The position numbers were made by a program, and so were the translations under genes. This document shows, one piece after another, positions 46,750 through 59,244 of a stretch of DNA of 64,000 nt. Every line of letters starts with the position of its first letter. Within the stretch, counting starts at the first letter, position 1. Origin of the DNA: Brachypodium distachyon (lineage: Eukaryota > Streptophyta > Magnoliopsida > Poales > Poaceae); contig NC_016131.3 in NCBI RefSeq assembly GCF_000005505.3, forward strand, positions 49,523,355 to 49,587,354, written 5' to 3'. Below the pieces are notes generated by a model. That model was given only the letters and a program-made list of their open reading frames with translations. It had not been told where the DNA came from and searched no databases.

Positions 46750-47290
46750 GGGGTACTTCAGGCCACGCGCCAAACCACCACCGGGCACCGGTCCGGGCGC
46801 CGCAACCGCCCCACGCACTGGATCAGGCCACACCAACATGGCCGCACAAACAATGGAACATGGCAGCATGGCCAGGCCCGCTAGGCCCAGATCGGGCCCG
46901 CCCCCGCCAGCCATCGAGCCGTCCGCGCACGTCAAACCGCAGCCTTGGGCCCCTCGCAGCCCGCATGCCACGCCCAGATTGGGCCCGCCCACCGCCGGCC
47001 ACCGAGACAGCCAACACGACGGCAACCACACACACTCCAGCGCCCGCCCACAGCCGGCCAGCCGAGCCGCCAAGCCCGCGGAGCCACACCACAGCCCAGA
47101 TCCGGCCCGCGCCACCGCTGGCCGCCACGCGCGTGCACCTCCGCCGGCCACCCCGCGCCGGCATGCACGCAGGCCCGCGCCCGCCCCGGCCCGCGCCAAC
47201 TTCCCCGCGCCGGCGGCCCCGCGGAAGAGCCGGCTCCACACGCCGCCCCGCGCCGCGCGCCTGCAGGGGAGGGGAAAAATCGTCCCGCCG
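46750..47290. other. Very GC-rich segment, origin unknown
   Basis: GCCGGCC, GGCCCG and CCGGCCAC words recur on both strands, so long frames are open in several phases. This reflects composition, not coding. It is sharply bounded against AT-rich DNA at about 46740 and 47295. A captured or rearranged first-exon sequence or part of a transposon are both possible. Confidence 0.4.
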
Positions 47291-48118
47291 CCACCTTCTA
47301 TTTTCTGGTCCTGGTTGTGTTGACGTCTTGCTTAGTTGCTTGTTTACCGTCTTCTATTTTCTGCAATTGCCGTTGCTTATGCACGGAAACAAGTCGACTG
47401 GTCTGCAATCTGGTCGTCCTGGGGAGATGCAGAGGGTTAATTTCCTATGCGAATTTTTTCTTCGTTTTGAATTTTTTTTATGTGGTCTGATTCAGCTTTT
47501 AGGACAAATTTGAGTGCAGATTTTTGGCTTTGGAATCTCCAAAACGATTTTCATTTTAAAAATAAAAAAGTCGAAAGTTCAAATAGTAGCAGCACTGTTT
47601 ATTTGCTGTCACAAACTAATCACATTTTGTTTTTCCTCAAGTAGCGGGCAAATGAAAGCATTTTTCATGAATTGTTTTGCAGATTTATAAAAGCATTCGA
47701 ACACATCTCAACAGTAATTCCCCAGCTTGACGTCCAGACATGAGTTTTATGTGTGGTATTTTCTCTAGGAAATTAATCCATGCAACTAAAAGTTCACTAA
47801 AGTCGTTAAACCACAGCTTGATTTGCACTGTGTCCGTGTCACACAGAACTTGAAATGAGGCGTCCGTTCGAAAGATCATTTATGGAACAAGATGATCAAA
47901 TTTCGGTGCCGTAAAAAGAAAAGAAAAAGATCCAGTACAGAGGTCTTCAGGACCCTTGTGCACCGGCAACTTATGAGCTGTTTGTAAACCATGTCTCCCT
48001 ACTGCACTGACACGGTTGCCACAACCTGAAATAAGTAACCTCTCTACATGGACAAGCTTGGAACAGAGTTTTTCACCAAATTATTTTCCTTCCAACTTCC
48101 AAGACGCTTGGAAGTGGT
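47291..48118. other. 3' flank of GDSL copy 3, with duplicated block
   Basis: 47409-47535 matches 32648-32775 in order and orientation. The stretch 47850-48118 probably includes the GDSL copy 3 3' untranslated region. No gene is seen. Confidence 0.5.
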
Positions 48119-49725
48119 TTATGTGACCAGGTTGATGCCCTCAGTGAGGAGAGAATCGGCGATCACTTGGTTCGCTGCCTCCGATGGGTGGACAGCGTCC
48201 CAGAACACATAGGTCGTCGCGTTTGAGCAGGTCCCGACCGACTTGGGGTTGCAGAGGAACACCGTGAACTCCACCTTCCCTGTCCCGCAGCATCCTCGCT
48301 TCGCCTCGGTGAAGCCTGGAACCGTAAATCCACACATGGTTGAGCATGAATGATTGAGCACAAATCAAAACAAAAAAGATCAGTTTCATGCATGGCATCT
48401 AGACTAGGTTGAGTAGCCGGTCGTACCTTGTGATTCAGGAGAGGTGACGAGGCTGTACAAAGGTGTGTAGATGTCGAAGACCGCGATCTTGAGATCATGG
48501 TACTGCTTTGACAGAGAGTCGACGGCAGCGCTCATCTTACTGTTGAACCTCTGGGAGTCGCTGTTCAGCTTTGACACGCACCCACTGCTCCCGTGGCCGA
48601 ACAGCGTGATTGCCGCCGGGAGGCAGCCCAGCGGTGGCAGGGTCGTCACAGCAACTCGCCGTGCTCCCATACCGTAAAGTTGCTGCACTCAGTTTCAGTT
48701 TCAGAAATTACATGATCATGATTTTTGGATCTGTGTCAAGGAGGGATTAAGCTGGTGCGCCGTTGCTTACCGTCACGGAATTCCTGAAGATGCTGACTAG
48801 GCGGTCAGAGAACTGGTCGACAGTCTGGGTCTTGAAGAGCAAAGGGTTGATGTAGTAATTCTGAACGAAATCACTTGCACCGAAGCTGATGATGTACAAT
48901 GAGCCCGTAACGATGGACTTAGCCTGGCTGCTTCCAGCCACTGCGGCCAGCTTGGACTGGTATTCTTTGAAGTACTCCAATTGTTGGGTGAAAGAGATGG
49001 CATGCTGCGTCAGAGTTAGCCAAAGTTAGAGATCATTTAAACTCTCACTCAAGCTTGCAGGGTACTGCTAGCTGGTCCTAAAAAAAGAGGCGGGGGACCG
49101 ATAGCTAATCTATTTATCATTGACAAGTTGATAATCAATAAAACCAATAAGACGTGAAGGATGCAACATGCAAGCAAAAAGTCTTAATCTAGAGCTTCTC
49201 ATATGTTGCAATGTTGATTCATTGATAGATCTCTGATCGATGATACTTACATACATAAGTGCCGTGTGATCGTAATAGCCAGATCCAGCAGATGCAAAGT
49301 TGGCCCCAATTAGAAGGTTCTGCCCTGACGCCTCAGGGCTGAGATATGCAGGAGGGTAGCTAGTAAACCCCAGCGTATCAGCTGCAACCACAGAAGTTGA
49401 GGCACAAGATATATCTATCTGTTAGAGAACGCAACTGTAGCTACAAAGAACAGATCTAACAAGGGTAAGAGTGTGACCACTGACCAGTAATATCGGTGGC
49501 CAGCTTGCCATTGCAAAACCTCCCAGTGGCCACACGGCCCTGGAAGTCCCTGCCATAGGGAGGGAAGTCAGCCTTGATGAGGGTGTGGAGGTAGTCATTG
49601 TTACCTACGTCCACCGACGAGTCGCCGAACGTGAAGAGCCCCGGCACAAGCGGCTGCGCTTCCCCACCATGAGCTCCAGCCAGAAAGAGGACAGCCAAGA
49701 GCAGCAAGCACCTGATCACCTCCAT
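48119..49725 (-). CDS. GDSL esterase/lipase, copy 3 (five exons)
   Basis: Exons are 49725-49485, 49381-49251, 49004-48771, 48682-48427 and 48315-48119, giving 1059 nt and 352 residues. All junctions are GT-AG, and exons 2, 4 and 5 have the same lengths as in copy 2. Signal peptide MEVIRCLLLLAVLFLAGAHG precedes [13 protein letters not shown] with nucleophile Ser36. Block II is ASAGSGYYD. Block III is GASD, with Ser for the usual Asn, a substitution I also recall from other plant members. Block V is [11 protein letters not shown]. It is predicted to be a secreted esterase and is apparently intact. Its last exon is the source type of the fragment at 33010-33097. Confidence 0.9.
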
Positions 49726-49814
49726 TGGAGACAGGTTATTGATCGAGTCTATGATTATCACTTGGGAGTCGAAGGAGAAGCACAGTCTGCTCTAATGGAA
49801 CGTCACATGTGAGC

Positions 49815-49822
49815 TTTATATA
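49815..49822 (-). promoter_or_regulatory. TATA box of GDSL copy 3
   Basis: TATATAAA on the minus strand lies about 90 bp upstream of the ATG at 49725, the same spacing as in copy 2. Confidence 0.55.
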
Positions 49823-50141
49823 AGTGTTCCTGCACACACACAAAATGAGATGGCATAGACATTTTGTAGTAGTTAATGGAGTCTGTTATGAGTCCATAAC
49901 TACACGCACGGGATGAAGCTGTCCTGACAAAGACCACTAAGCAGTAAGCACCCAACTTAAGCAGTGCTCTTATTTCAGTCTCAGGTTTATTCTCTACCAG
50001 ACGACATGTGTAAATATAGTGCGTGTCCTTGGAATTGTGCTGACCACAGTTGACAGTCTCCATGCCTGCACTGCATGGTTGTCACATCACATCACCATGC
50101 CCTGCATTGCATGGTTATCCACATTAATTCTTCCATCCACA

Positions 50142-50474
50142 ATGGCGACTATTTATTGGGGTGATAAGGAAACAAAGAGGTGGTTGAGGGTGTTTATTGA
50201 TGCTGTGATGAGGCACATTGGCAATAGAAATGGCAGGAACAAAGATGAAGGAACTTTCAATTTCAAGGCACCAACAGCCACTACACAACTACTAATCAGT
50301 TATTGCAGATGTTGTACTAGCACAATATATGCAGTTGGAACACGTGCATTGGATCCAAACTGGAAAGACCACAGCACTGGAGATAGATTCTGGAGGCCAT
50401 GGTATTCAAATCTTCCAAGTACAGTTGTGCCAGCGCGTAAGACTTATCTGGCTGACTTCCTTCAATGCCAGTGA
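50142..50474 (+). CDS. Small open reading frame, unrecognised (110 residues)
   Basis: The ATG lies in a favourable context (ACAATGGCG). The product starts MATIYWGDKETKRWLRVF and contains basic segments (MRHIGNRNGRNKDE), FRPWYSN-like WRPWYSNLPST and a C-terminal ADFLQCQ. The opening WGDKETKRWL weakly recalls Myb/SANT-like domains of Harbinger-associated proteins, but I would not assign it. No neighbouring exon was found. It may be a gene fragment or chance. Confidence 0.25.
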   Translation: MATIYWGDKETKRWLRVFIDAVMRHIGNRNGRNKDEGTFNFKAPTATTQLLISYCRCCTSTIYAVGTRALDPNWKDHSTGDRFWRPWYSNLPSTVVPARKTYLADFLQCQ

Positions 50475-53464
50475 ATGCTGTGGTGCTGCAAACTCAGAGC
50501 TACGCGTCAGTTCTGCGAAAATGCTGTGAGGACTGAGGGAAGCTAGAGAGAACTCATTGGTCTCATGCACTGGCTAGTTTCTTACCTGGCTGAAGTTCAG
50601 CTGCCTGTATGCTGCTCCAGAGCGAAAGCACTGGCTAGTGGTAGTGGTACCATGTTTGTGCAGTATACTGTACTTATTAGGACTGGTGGGACCTGAACTG
50701 TACATTGACTTCAACTCTCTTTACAAAAAAATGTACTTTCATTTTAAGCATGCCCTATGTGGATTACGAGCTTTCCAGGAAAAGATTACATGTATATTTG
50801 TATACCTTAAAGCTAAGATGAACCTACATAATATAGAGCCACATAATAAAGGACCTGGAAGAATCGGAGACGTAACTGCATTCCATACAAGTCATGGCAT
50901 TAAAAGTTTGCCCCACCCTAGTTGAGAGCAGGAAGCAAGCCCAATTGACTGCATTTCCATTTCAAAAATCCAGGACAAGATATATCGGCAGTTTGGCAGT
51001 TGCGAAAATATAAGAATAGTACTGAAATGGGGATATGATCATGTAAAATTATTTATGTGAAAGAAAACAAACATCTTACTACACACGCAAATGGAAAACC
51101 AACATGTATTAGAACATGTATAGAAGCAATATTACTCCACGCAGCAATATCCAAGGAAGTATTTTTCAGTAGAATATTGAAGGAAATTAACATCAACGTC
51201 TTAAGAATGTTAAACTAACATAGTATGGTACTTGTACTTCTGTAGTAGAAAGCAACTAACTCATTTGAACAAAACTATTGTAGAACACTAGTACTTCACA
51301 ACAGTGTCCTAAGATGATCATGATTGTGGAAGAAACCATATCTTACTAGCAATAGTATCTCGGTAGGTGTGATTTTCATTCTTTGACTTGTAATCACAGA
51401 AAGATAAATGAAAATAAATAGAGTATCTTGACAAAGAGTCCTACCTTGCTTGATAACTTGAGGGCAAAAGGGAAAGAAAGGGATGTGTGTTTCTATGTCA
51501 TACATAAGACTGTCAAAAATGACAAGTACAATAGTTGCAATTATGGGGAACTAACCAAGTCATTAAGCTGATCCATCCAATTTCTAAGACAGTTCCTTAC
51601 GGAATGTCGACAACCAGATACAAAAAGATGAGATTACCTCATCACATAATATAGTTAAAATCAAATGGCTACAGTTGAACAGAAAACTTACCATTGCAAG
51701 GATAACATCAATGTTGACTGCCGTAGCTCACATGAACCATCAGAGTTGCAAGTAGCAAGAACAACCAAAAGAAAGGCACCAATATTATTGAAAGGTGTAA
51801 AGGATCTCTGCGAGATCTGAAGCTTTAGTCACGTTCGTACGCAAGGCCATAGGTATACAAAATGATGCAGCACAAAATAACATGCACATATTGAATTAAG
51901 ATTATGGTCTACTAATGAATGTGAGAACAGTGAAGTATTAATAGATCATTTTTTTTTCTTTTGCAATTATTCTGTCAAAAACATATGAAAATTAGTATAA
52001 AAAGATCACCAAAAGATGCACTATGGAAGGCTACTAATGAATGTGAGAACAGTAAAGTATTTTTTTTCTTTTGTATCCGATGTTCAGATGAATCGGGAAA
52101 GATACATCGTACCCAAAGTCCAAACCTCATTAAATACATAGCATTATTTGAATTCAACTGCTTCATGGAAGGAACAAGAACACTCTAATTTGGACTCAAT
52201 TACATAAATTGTGAACAAAAGCTAAAGAGTGCTGACATAACATTCTGCAGTGAAGTGGGGAAAGAATTGAGTACATTCCATTTTATATCTGCTTTACCCA
52301 ATTATAGATTATAGGAGCCACGGATCATTTTCTGGGTATAAAAATCAGATGAGATAACTAAGACGAAATTATTAGCCTATAGTTGCCAACTTGCCATAAC
52401 TGATATATCCAGAGCTGAGACATGTAAATGCAGAGGCAAAATGCGAGACAGGATTTAACATATAACAGAAACAAGTATATATTGAACCATAGCTTTCTTC
52501 CTGTGTGGAACATCAGCATTTGAAAGGAACGTGACAGTGTTTGATTAGCAGCAAAATCAGTTGGATGTCATAATCAGTGTATTTAAATACCAACAGCAAG
52601 ACAGGCTTTTGCGAATCTGTCCAACTGCATATATACATTTCAACATAATAACAACAAGAAGAAGAAAACTCAGAATAATTAGTTCATCATGAGTGAGGTA
52701 GCGGCAATGTGGTAATGTTTCTGTAACCATTGGAATCCTTTCAGTGAAAAGTGAGAAGCACTTAGTTCCTAACAGGACATCTTTCACTAACTATTGAATC
52801 TGGAGGACAGAACAGTTACAGAAACAATGACAGTGCAACTAACATAATGAAGCATACAAGAACAAAGATACCCTTATCAAGCAACACATGACCAGTAACA
52901 CGATTCAATTGTCCAAGTCACAATTGAATGCTCTGAAATTATAATTGGAGGTAAAGACTACAGAGTATGTACTCATGCACATGCAAGTTTCAGTAGGTTA
53001 GCAGGTCAAAAATCAATCTAGGACAAGCTTGCATCTCCAATGCATTAATATGAAATTTATGAGTGAGCAGATACTCACAATAATGCATCCAGAAGAACAA
53101 TTGGGAGCATTTCATCAATAAGATAGTGCACAGCAGACAAAGACTAAATGCCAAAGGTGCTTTACCGAGTAGTTTAAGCGTGTAGTGCATACTGGTACCA
53201 AAAAGTTTACAGCAGGCCTACATCAGAATACCAATACTAACTGAACAGACCTTCATCCAACACCTAGATCACGCTATTGTCTGACTAACTAGCTAGAATC
53301 AGCACTTAGTTTGACATGAACCAGAAGCCTACCTATAATTAATTATAAGAACTGAAATGTCGATCTTCGGCGAAACAGAACATCACAAAACCATCTGACG
53401 TCCAAGTTAACGAGCAAGTATTCCCCTACCGCTGCGAACATCATCCAGCAAGCCATGGACGGTC
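50475..53464. other. Long AT-rich stretch without a supported gene
   Basis: I found no exon with convincing similarity. A 120-bp-spaced direct repeat (TACTAATGAATGTGAGAACAG, then GTATT and T-rich TTTCTTTTG) occurs at 51912-51957 and 52032-52075. The stretch could contain introns or the 3' part of the gene at 53465-54109, but no splice chain could be built. Confidence 0.4.
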
Positions 53465-54109
53465 TCAAAATTGGCCAGCTGATACACCATTACACCCTGT
53501 TTGATCAGAACACCTTCGCCGCTGCTGCGACCTCCTCCCGCGCTGCGCCCACGGCAGCAAAGGCGACGACGCGAGCTCGGCCACCAACAAAGGCTCCCCA
53601 CCGCGACCCCCGCTCTCGACGCCGCCATTGGAGCCGGACTCCCCGCCCTCCAGAGCAGTACTCCCACACAGCGCCACCTTCTGAGCACCGGCAATCGCCT
53701 TCGCCTCGACGTCACACACCGCCGCCAGCAGCTCGATTGCGCCGCCCTCACTCTTCTCACCCTCCATCGCCACCAAAGGCTCCGGCTTGGGTGCGGCGAC
53801 GGACCTCCCGCAGCCCGGAGGGTACCTCCGCACTGCCGAGGCGCGCCGCGCGATCACCTCCGCCGCCGCAAGAGCGTCGATCCCGTCCATCGACCCATCC
53901 CCCCAGCCGCGACCGTGCCCTTGTGTCCCGGGGAAGCGAGCCGCGCGCCAGGAGGCGGAGGGGGTCGGTGGTGCGCCATCGTCGGCGGCGAAGCGGACGA
54001 GGCGATGCGGTGGCTGCGAGGCATTGCTGGGCTGGCGGCCGCATCCGGGTGGGAAGCGTCGGACGGCGGACGCGCGGCGGAGAGCGGCGGGCAGCGGCGG
54101 TGGTGCCAT
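53465..54109 (-). CDS. GC-rich frame with two PPGCG motifs (SUVH N-terminal-like?)
   Basis: From ATG 54109 (MAPPPLPAALRRASAVRRF) the frame encodes 214 residues with two copies of the segment RRASAVRR(F/Y)PPGCGR, one near the start and one in the middle. The RxxSAxRxFPPGCG motif is what I recall upstream of the SRA domain in plant SUVH histone H3K9 methyltransferases. No SRA, pre-SET or SET exons are visible downstream. The frame ends in a stop just where an alternative frame continues as QGVMVYQLANFETVHGLLDDV. It is best read as an N-terminal fragment or the first exon of an incompletely resolved gene; composition alone could also keep the frame open. Confidence 0.35.
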   Translation of the reverse strand: MAPPPLPAALRRASAVRRFPPGCGRQPSNASQPPHRLVRFAADDGAPPTPSASWRAARFPGTQGHGRGWGDGSMDGIDALAAAEVIARRASAVRRYPPGCGRSVAAPKPEPLVAMEGEKSEGGAIELLAAVCDVEAKAIAGAQKVALCGSTALEGGESGSNGGVESGGRGGEPLLVAELASSPLLPWAQRGRRSQQRRRCSDQTGCNGVSAGQF

Positions 54110-54336
54110 GGCCACTTGGACTGTCGCGAGACCTCGTATGAAGCGCACGGAAGATTGCCCGAGAAGGAACTGCGGACGTCATTTTTTTCTCAATAAAAAA
54201 GCCAAACAAATTACCAGTACTTCTTTTTCGAATTATTCAAAGACTAGGCCCCACATAGACCCATTATTTCTAGCGTGTCAAAAAATTCTTTTCAAACACG
54301 ATTAAATTTCTATATGAATGAAATGAAACTGTATCA

Positions 54337-54449
54337 CTCCCTCCGTTTCATAATTCTTGTCTCAAATTTGCCTAAAAATGGATATATCTATTCATGAAAA
54401 ACGTCTAAATATATGTAATATTTCGACAAGAATTTTGAAACAAAGGGAG
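54337..54449. mobile_element. Stowaway MITE, 113 bp
   Basis: CTCCCTCCGTTTCATAATTC at the left and the complementary AAGGGAG at the right carry the same family interior as 1421-1532, in the opposite orientation. The right flank is TA; the left flank is CA, so one target-site copy has mutated. Confidence 0.8.
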
Positions 54450-55253
54450 TACTTCTCTATGTTTCGGGAGAAAGTGGTATGTGAAAACCAATTTTAGGTG
54501 AAAACATGCAAACATCAAGTTGTTCTTCTAGAAAGTTTGGAAATATACATTAGGAATACACCATGCATTTGAAAACCTTTTCAATAAAAACCCTACATTT
54601 ATCATCATCAATCAACTGATGATGATAAAGTTTTTTTTTGCGAGTAAGATGATGATAAAGTTATACATATGCTTTGCAGTTTTCATGAAATTGGTTTTGT
54701 CAATTCGCAAGTGGCTTTGGCATTTCACCTGGTGCTCGAGCGCTAAAGCGCATTCCCGTGCATAGGCTTATTTTGCACGCTTGCTCCCATGGCGAGAACC
54801 CGGCCCATAGTGAACGAAAATCTGGGCTCCAGGCCTGTGGGGGCCTGTGCTCCTAGAACCCGGCCCAACCCAAACTCTCCCTCGAAGGGCCAGTTCTTTT
54901 TGGCTTCAGCTTCTCCAGAAACGGCTTCAGCTTCTCCACCCCCAGAAACTGTGGTGGGGAGAAGCTCCTGACAAACTTGCAGTCCAGTTCTTTTCGGTTT
55001 TTGACATCTCAGCTTATTATATGAACTGTCTGTTGAAAAGTCTGTAATACCCCTGCTCCGAAATTGTCTTAGCTATTTGACTAATTGTAATACACGTATA
55101 TAGGATAAAACGATAAAATAAAAATAAAAATAATAATAGCAAAATATTAAAATTAATAATGCGTGGTGTCTTTGATACTTCAGAGTACCCAAAAATATTA
55201 CATAAATGTTGGATTTCCACAAAAGGACGTTAAATATAAAAACCACATAACAA
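54450..55253. other. Intergenic, probable Harbinger flank
   Basis: AT-rich and unrecognised, apart from a short repeat of TTTTTTTGCGAGTAAGATGATGATAAAG-type words near 54610-54660 and a GGCTTCAGCTTCTCC duplication near 54901-54940. The 3' part of the Harbinger element may extend into it. Confidence 0.35.
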
Positions 55254-56345
55254 CTAATCCGAAGGCACGATGCTCGCGGCAATAGCATCACGTACTGTCG
55301 CCATTGTGCCATCATCCGTCGGTGCTTGAGCATCTACACCTGAAGTAGGTCCATCTTCATGAACATATCCTCCTCTCTCAACCTCATCAAAATGCTGATC
55401 ACAAAGCTTGCTATCACGAATGTAGTTATGGAGACATGTGCATGCAGTAACTATCTTGCTCTGAGCCAACATGCTGTACCGCGGTATGCCAAGGAGTATT
55501 CGCCATTTCATCTTGTGAACACCAAAGGATCTTTCGATGACATTCCATAGAGACGAATGGCAATTATTGAAGGTCTCTTTTCTTCCAACCGGAGGGTTAT
55601 GCTCAAACTCAGGCACATGGTATCGCTGCCCTTTGAATGGTGCGAGATATCCAACTCTATTTGGGTACCCGGAGTCGACGAGGTAGTATTTTCCTAGCGA
55701 GAAGAAAACAAACTTTAAAAATATGGAACTTGGCAAACATACTAGACATAGGAAATAAAAATTATTACCTGCCGGTGGGTGTGGATAATGGTTATATTCG
55801 ACCATAGCATCTGACCATACACGGGTGTCATGCACTGATCCGAGCCATCCAGAGACAACAAAAGTGAATCTCATGTCAAAATCACACATTGCCATCACAT
55901 TCTGACTTGTAAACCCTTTCCTGTTACTGTATTTGATCTCCTCTTCTTTAGGCACAATCACAGGAATGTGTGTTCCATCTATGGCCCCAATGGCATTTTT
56001 GAAATGAGGCCAATTTTTTTTTATTTTTAGCCATGCGATCCACACATTCCAAAACCTCATGAAACTTCTTGTTAATGATAGACCTACTATGTTCAAACTG
56101 ATCTGCTACATTGTTCGTGGTCTGACATGTCCCCAAAGTCCATAAAAGAGTGCCAATGCTTCTTTGGTGGACATATTGCAAGTTGGAGTGAGTCCATACT
56201 TCTGAACCAACAAGTCATGTAATGGAAAAAACACGGACCTGTGCATCCTGAACATAGAGTAGAAAGCTTTTGGAATGTTTGCCTTATCTTCAACCCACTG
56301 GATGCCTGACATCAATGGTAAACGTCTTGGAGCATACAGAACCTT
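55254..56345 (-). pseudogene. PIF/Harbinger transposase, frameshifted and 5'-truncated
   Basis: DDE transposase of the DDE_Tnp_4 type. Visible in order: PLMSGIQWVED, an HTH region (STKEALALF, NVADQFEHSRSIINKKFHEV), then the catalytic core with D in GAIDGTHIPV, D in YYLVDSGYPN and E in NVIERSFGVHKMKWRIL. A GT-AG intron lies at about 55695-55769, between HPPAG and KYYLVDSG. Frameshifts near 56130 and 56030, the latter in a T/A run, break the N-terminal half. The 5' end stops at 56345-56352, where an LTR-like sequence begins. All three catalytic residues survive, so decay is moderate. Confidence 0.88.
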
Positions 56346-56351
56346 CTGTAC

Positions 56352-59244
56352 TGTAACAGCCCGAGAGCAACCATTTTTCCTTTTAAGCCCTTTTGGGCTG
56401 TTTTGTAATTTAATTATTGTCATTATCATATCATGCTCATGTCATCATTAACATCTTGCCATGTCATTAGCATCATGTCACATGAAATGTTAATCACTTG
56501 CATTAAAGTTGTTACTTCTTGTTGCTTTGTCATTTCATGTGCTTTACAAAACCCAAATGAGTTTTACTTATTTTGTCAAAGGTGGCAAAGTGCAACCTCA
56601 AATTATTTATGAAACCCAACTTTGGCTTTGAAAATTATCCTTGGGATTAATTAAGCCCAACCCTTTCTTCCTCTATTTGAAATCCAATTTCAAACAACAA
56701 CTTTTAAACCTTTTGCTAAACTTCTCTCTCCTTTCTTTTATTTTCTATTTATTTAATTTTCCCTAAACGCCAGATTTGAATTGAAAATTCAAATCAAGTT
56801 TGGAAGATTAATTAAATAAATAGAAAAGATAAGGAAAAGGAAAAGGGAATTCTTTTCCCTTCTTACCTCTCTAGCTGGCCCAACCAAACCCAGCCCAACT
56901 TGGCCCAGCATCTCCCTCCCGAGCATCTCTCTCGTTCTCCTGTTTCTCTTCTTCCTCCTGTATGACAGGAATCCTAGCGTGTCCACGTTGACCACCGGTT
57001 GATTTGACGGCCTCTGTTCCTCCTTCCCTCCTATAAAACCTGCCCCACGGCCTCCTTCTTCTCCTCCAAGAAAAAAAAGGAACCCTAGCTACTTTCCCTC
57101 CTCCTCTTTCCTGGCCGTCGCCACCACTGCTTCTCACAACCATGGGCGCCTCGCCGTCGCCCCGCTGTTCCAGCTGACGCCAAGCTGCACTGCCCGCGTC
57201 AGCTTCTCCGCCCCTTCTTCCTCGACGTCTGGGCGCAAGGAATTTGATCGGCATCAACTACGGCGAGTGCAAGAACAACTACATCCTCTACGATCGCCGG
57301 CGCCTCTTCGTCAAATTTCCACGCGTTGAGGCTTCTTCGACGACAACCATCTACTCCTACAGTCTCTACGTGAGCTACTCTCCCTGCCGCTTCTTCCCGT
57401 TCACGTTTTGGTGCCCTGTGCTGCTCTGGCCACGCGCATGCGCTCTGGCTAGCCGCAGGCGACTGCTGCTCCTCGCCACGTTGCTGTGTCCTTAAGGACC
57501 CCGTGATGGCCTTCGCGTCATCTAGTTACCCTCTGCAAGGTCGTGCTTTTCCGCCCTGCTTAGCCCTCACCGCCGCCCCTTTGGTCGCCGGCGCCACTGC
57601 AAATTCCGCTCCGCCGTGTGCAGCCAAAGGCTTCGCCTTTTGCTTTTTTCAACTAGCCATGCACCTGTACTCTAGCAAGATCACTTGCTCACCCTAGTTG
57701 CCATCTCCCTCGTTTGTTCTCAAATCTGGCCGAGACCTGAGTTTGATTCCCATCTCCAGCAAAAACCACAACTTTTTTCCCTCTCTGGCCGAACCTGACA
57801 GGTGGGTCCCATCGGTCAGCGACCGTGGAACCAGCTATGCCTCCCGGGCCCGCTGTCAGCCGCAAGGGCTAGATGCGCCCGAGTCCCTTTTAGTTCTTGT
57901 ATTTCGTTTTGCAAATAAAATTCCAGAAAATGCTTTGATCTTGTTTAATCCATATCTTTTGCATACCTTGCCCAAATCATGCAAACTTTATATGTAAATT
58001 GATCAGAAAAATGCAAGAAATATTAATGTAGCATTTGTTTTCCCATTTGAACTTGATATCTTCAATCTGTATAAACAGTAGTTTAAATCCATTTGAAACT
58101 TGTTTAATTCATACAAGTTGTTTCCTAATTCCAAAATTGGCAAACCTTATATGCATTTTGATCACCAAGACCTGTTGAACCTGTTCATGGCATTCTCATT
58201 CTTGTTTGAGCAACTGTAACCTACTGTTTAGTGTAAAATACCTTACCTCTTGCTTATGGAGTTGGAATTCCATTGCTTTAGGAATTCCGATCCATTTAAT
58301 ATGATTAGTGTATCATCTACTCACTTGCTGGTAAGATGTCATGCCATACATTTGGTTTGCGCATATCAATTACCATGTGTATCTTGTATGCTTATACTTC
58401 CCTTCTATGTTGTGTATTTGCTTCTTCCTCGTTAGTCTCCGGTTTCTACTACGACGACTACACTTGTGTTCTTCTTCCAGGATTGTTGCTCAATTCCTGG
58501 CAATTGAGTACTCCAGGCAAGCAGCCATTTCTTGACCATGTTGTTTATACCTATTGCCTCTCCCTCAATCTTGCATTAAGTTACGATCTCAGTCTTGTCA
58601 CGATGCCTTTAAGATTGCATAGCTTGTTAGTCAGCTCTACTTATTGCCCTATGTCTTGTTATTTGTCCTACTACCATGTCACATGTTTGTTGTTGCCCTA
58701 CATCTTGGTCATTAGATGTCATGCTTAGTTGCGAGTCTAGTGTCCTTATATCTAGGGTTCCACAATTGCTACATCCACATGCTACTTCCTGTTTTAAAAT
58801 TGCAATTATTAAACTGTGATATGATATTAAACTGTAACAAGGCAACGATGGGAGGCCGTGCTCTAATGCATTGGTGATTTGTTCCATTTGCGCCGACCTT
58901 AAGACTGAGTTCTCGTTTTCGCCGATCCAAGAAACTTCGCGCTAACCGCTCGTGGGGGAAGATATGGCTTCCCTCTCGACTTAGTACTTGATCCTCAGCT
59001 CTTCCAGGGGCCACATAGTTCGGGCGTTCCATTTGGCATTTGCATTGCATGCACACAGAGATTTGTGGAGACTTGTTGGTGACTTTGCATTCATATAGGA
59101 TTGCGGCACTAGTCTGGAGTGGTCATCCTGCGGGCCCTAAACCACTACCAGTTGTCCACGCAACTCTTGAGTCCGTACGACGCTTCGACCGGGCTCTCGT
59201 TTCGGATAGACTCAGTTGGGTGGTTCAAAGGGAAACCTTGCCCC
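56352..59244. mobile_element. LTR-like, non-coding retroelement sequence
   Basis: It begins TGTAACAGCCCGAGAGC, a form I recall for Ty3/gypsy-type LTRs in grasses, directly against the truncated Harbinger gene. A TATAAA lies at about 57031, followed by GC-rich leader-like DNA and long AT-rich stretches. There are no gag or pol motifs. It ends where the copia LTR starts, so it is probably an older LTR interrupted by the copia insertion. Its right end is not in the window. Confidence 0.5.

Noticed and set aside
46724..47513. Overlapping 180-217-codon frames on both strands
   Set aside because: Arg/Pro/Ala/Gly-rich translations in several frames at once reflect GC-rich composition rather than coding.
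57244..57997. Short plus-strand frames in the LTR-like region
   Set aside because: They lack gag, pol or host-gene similarity and lie in a non-coding retroelement leader.
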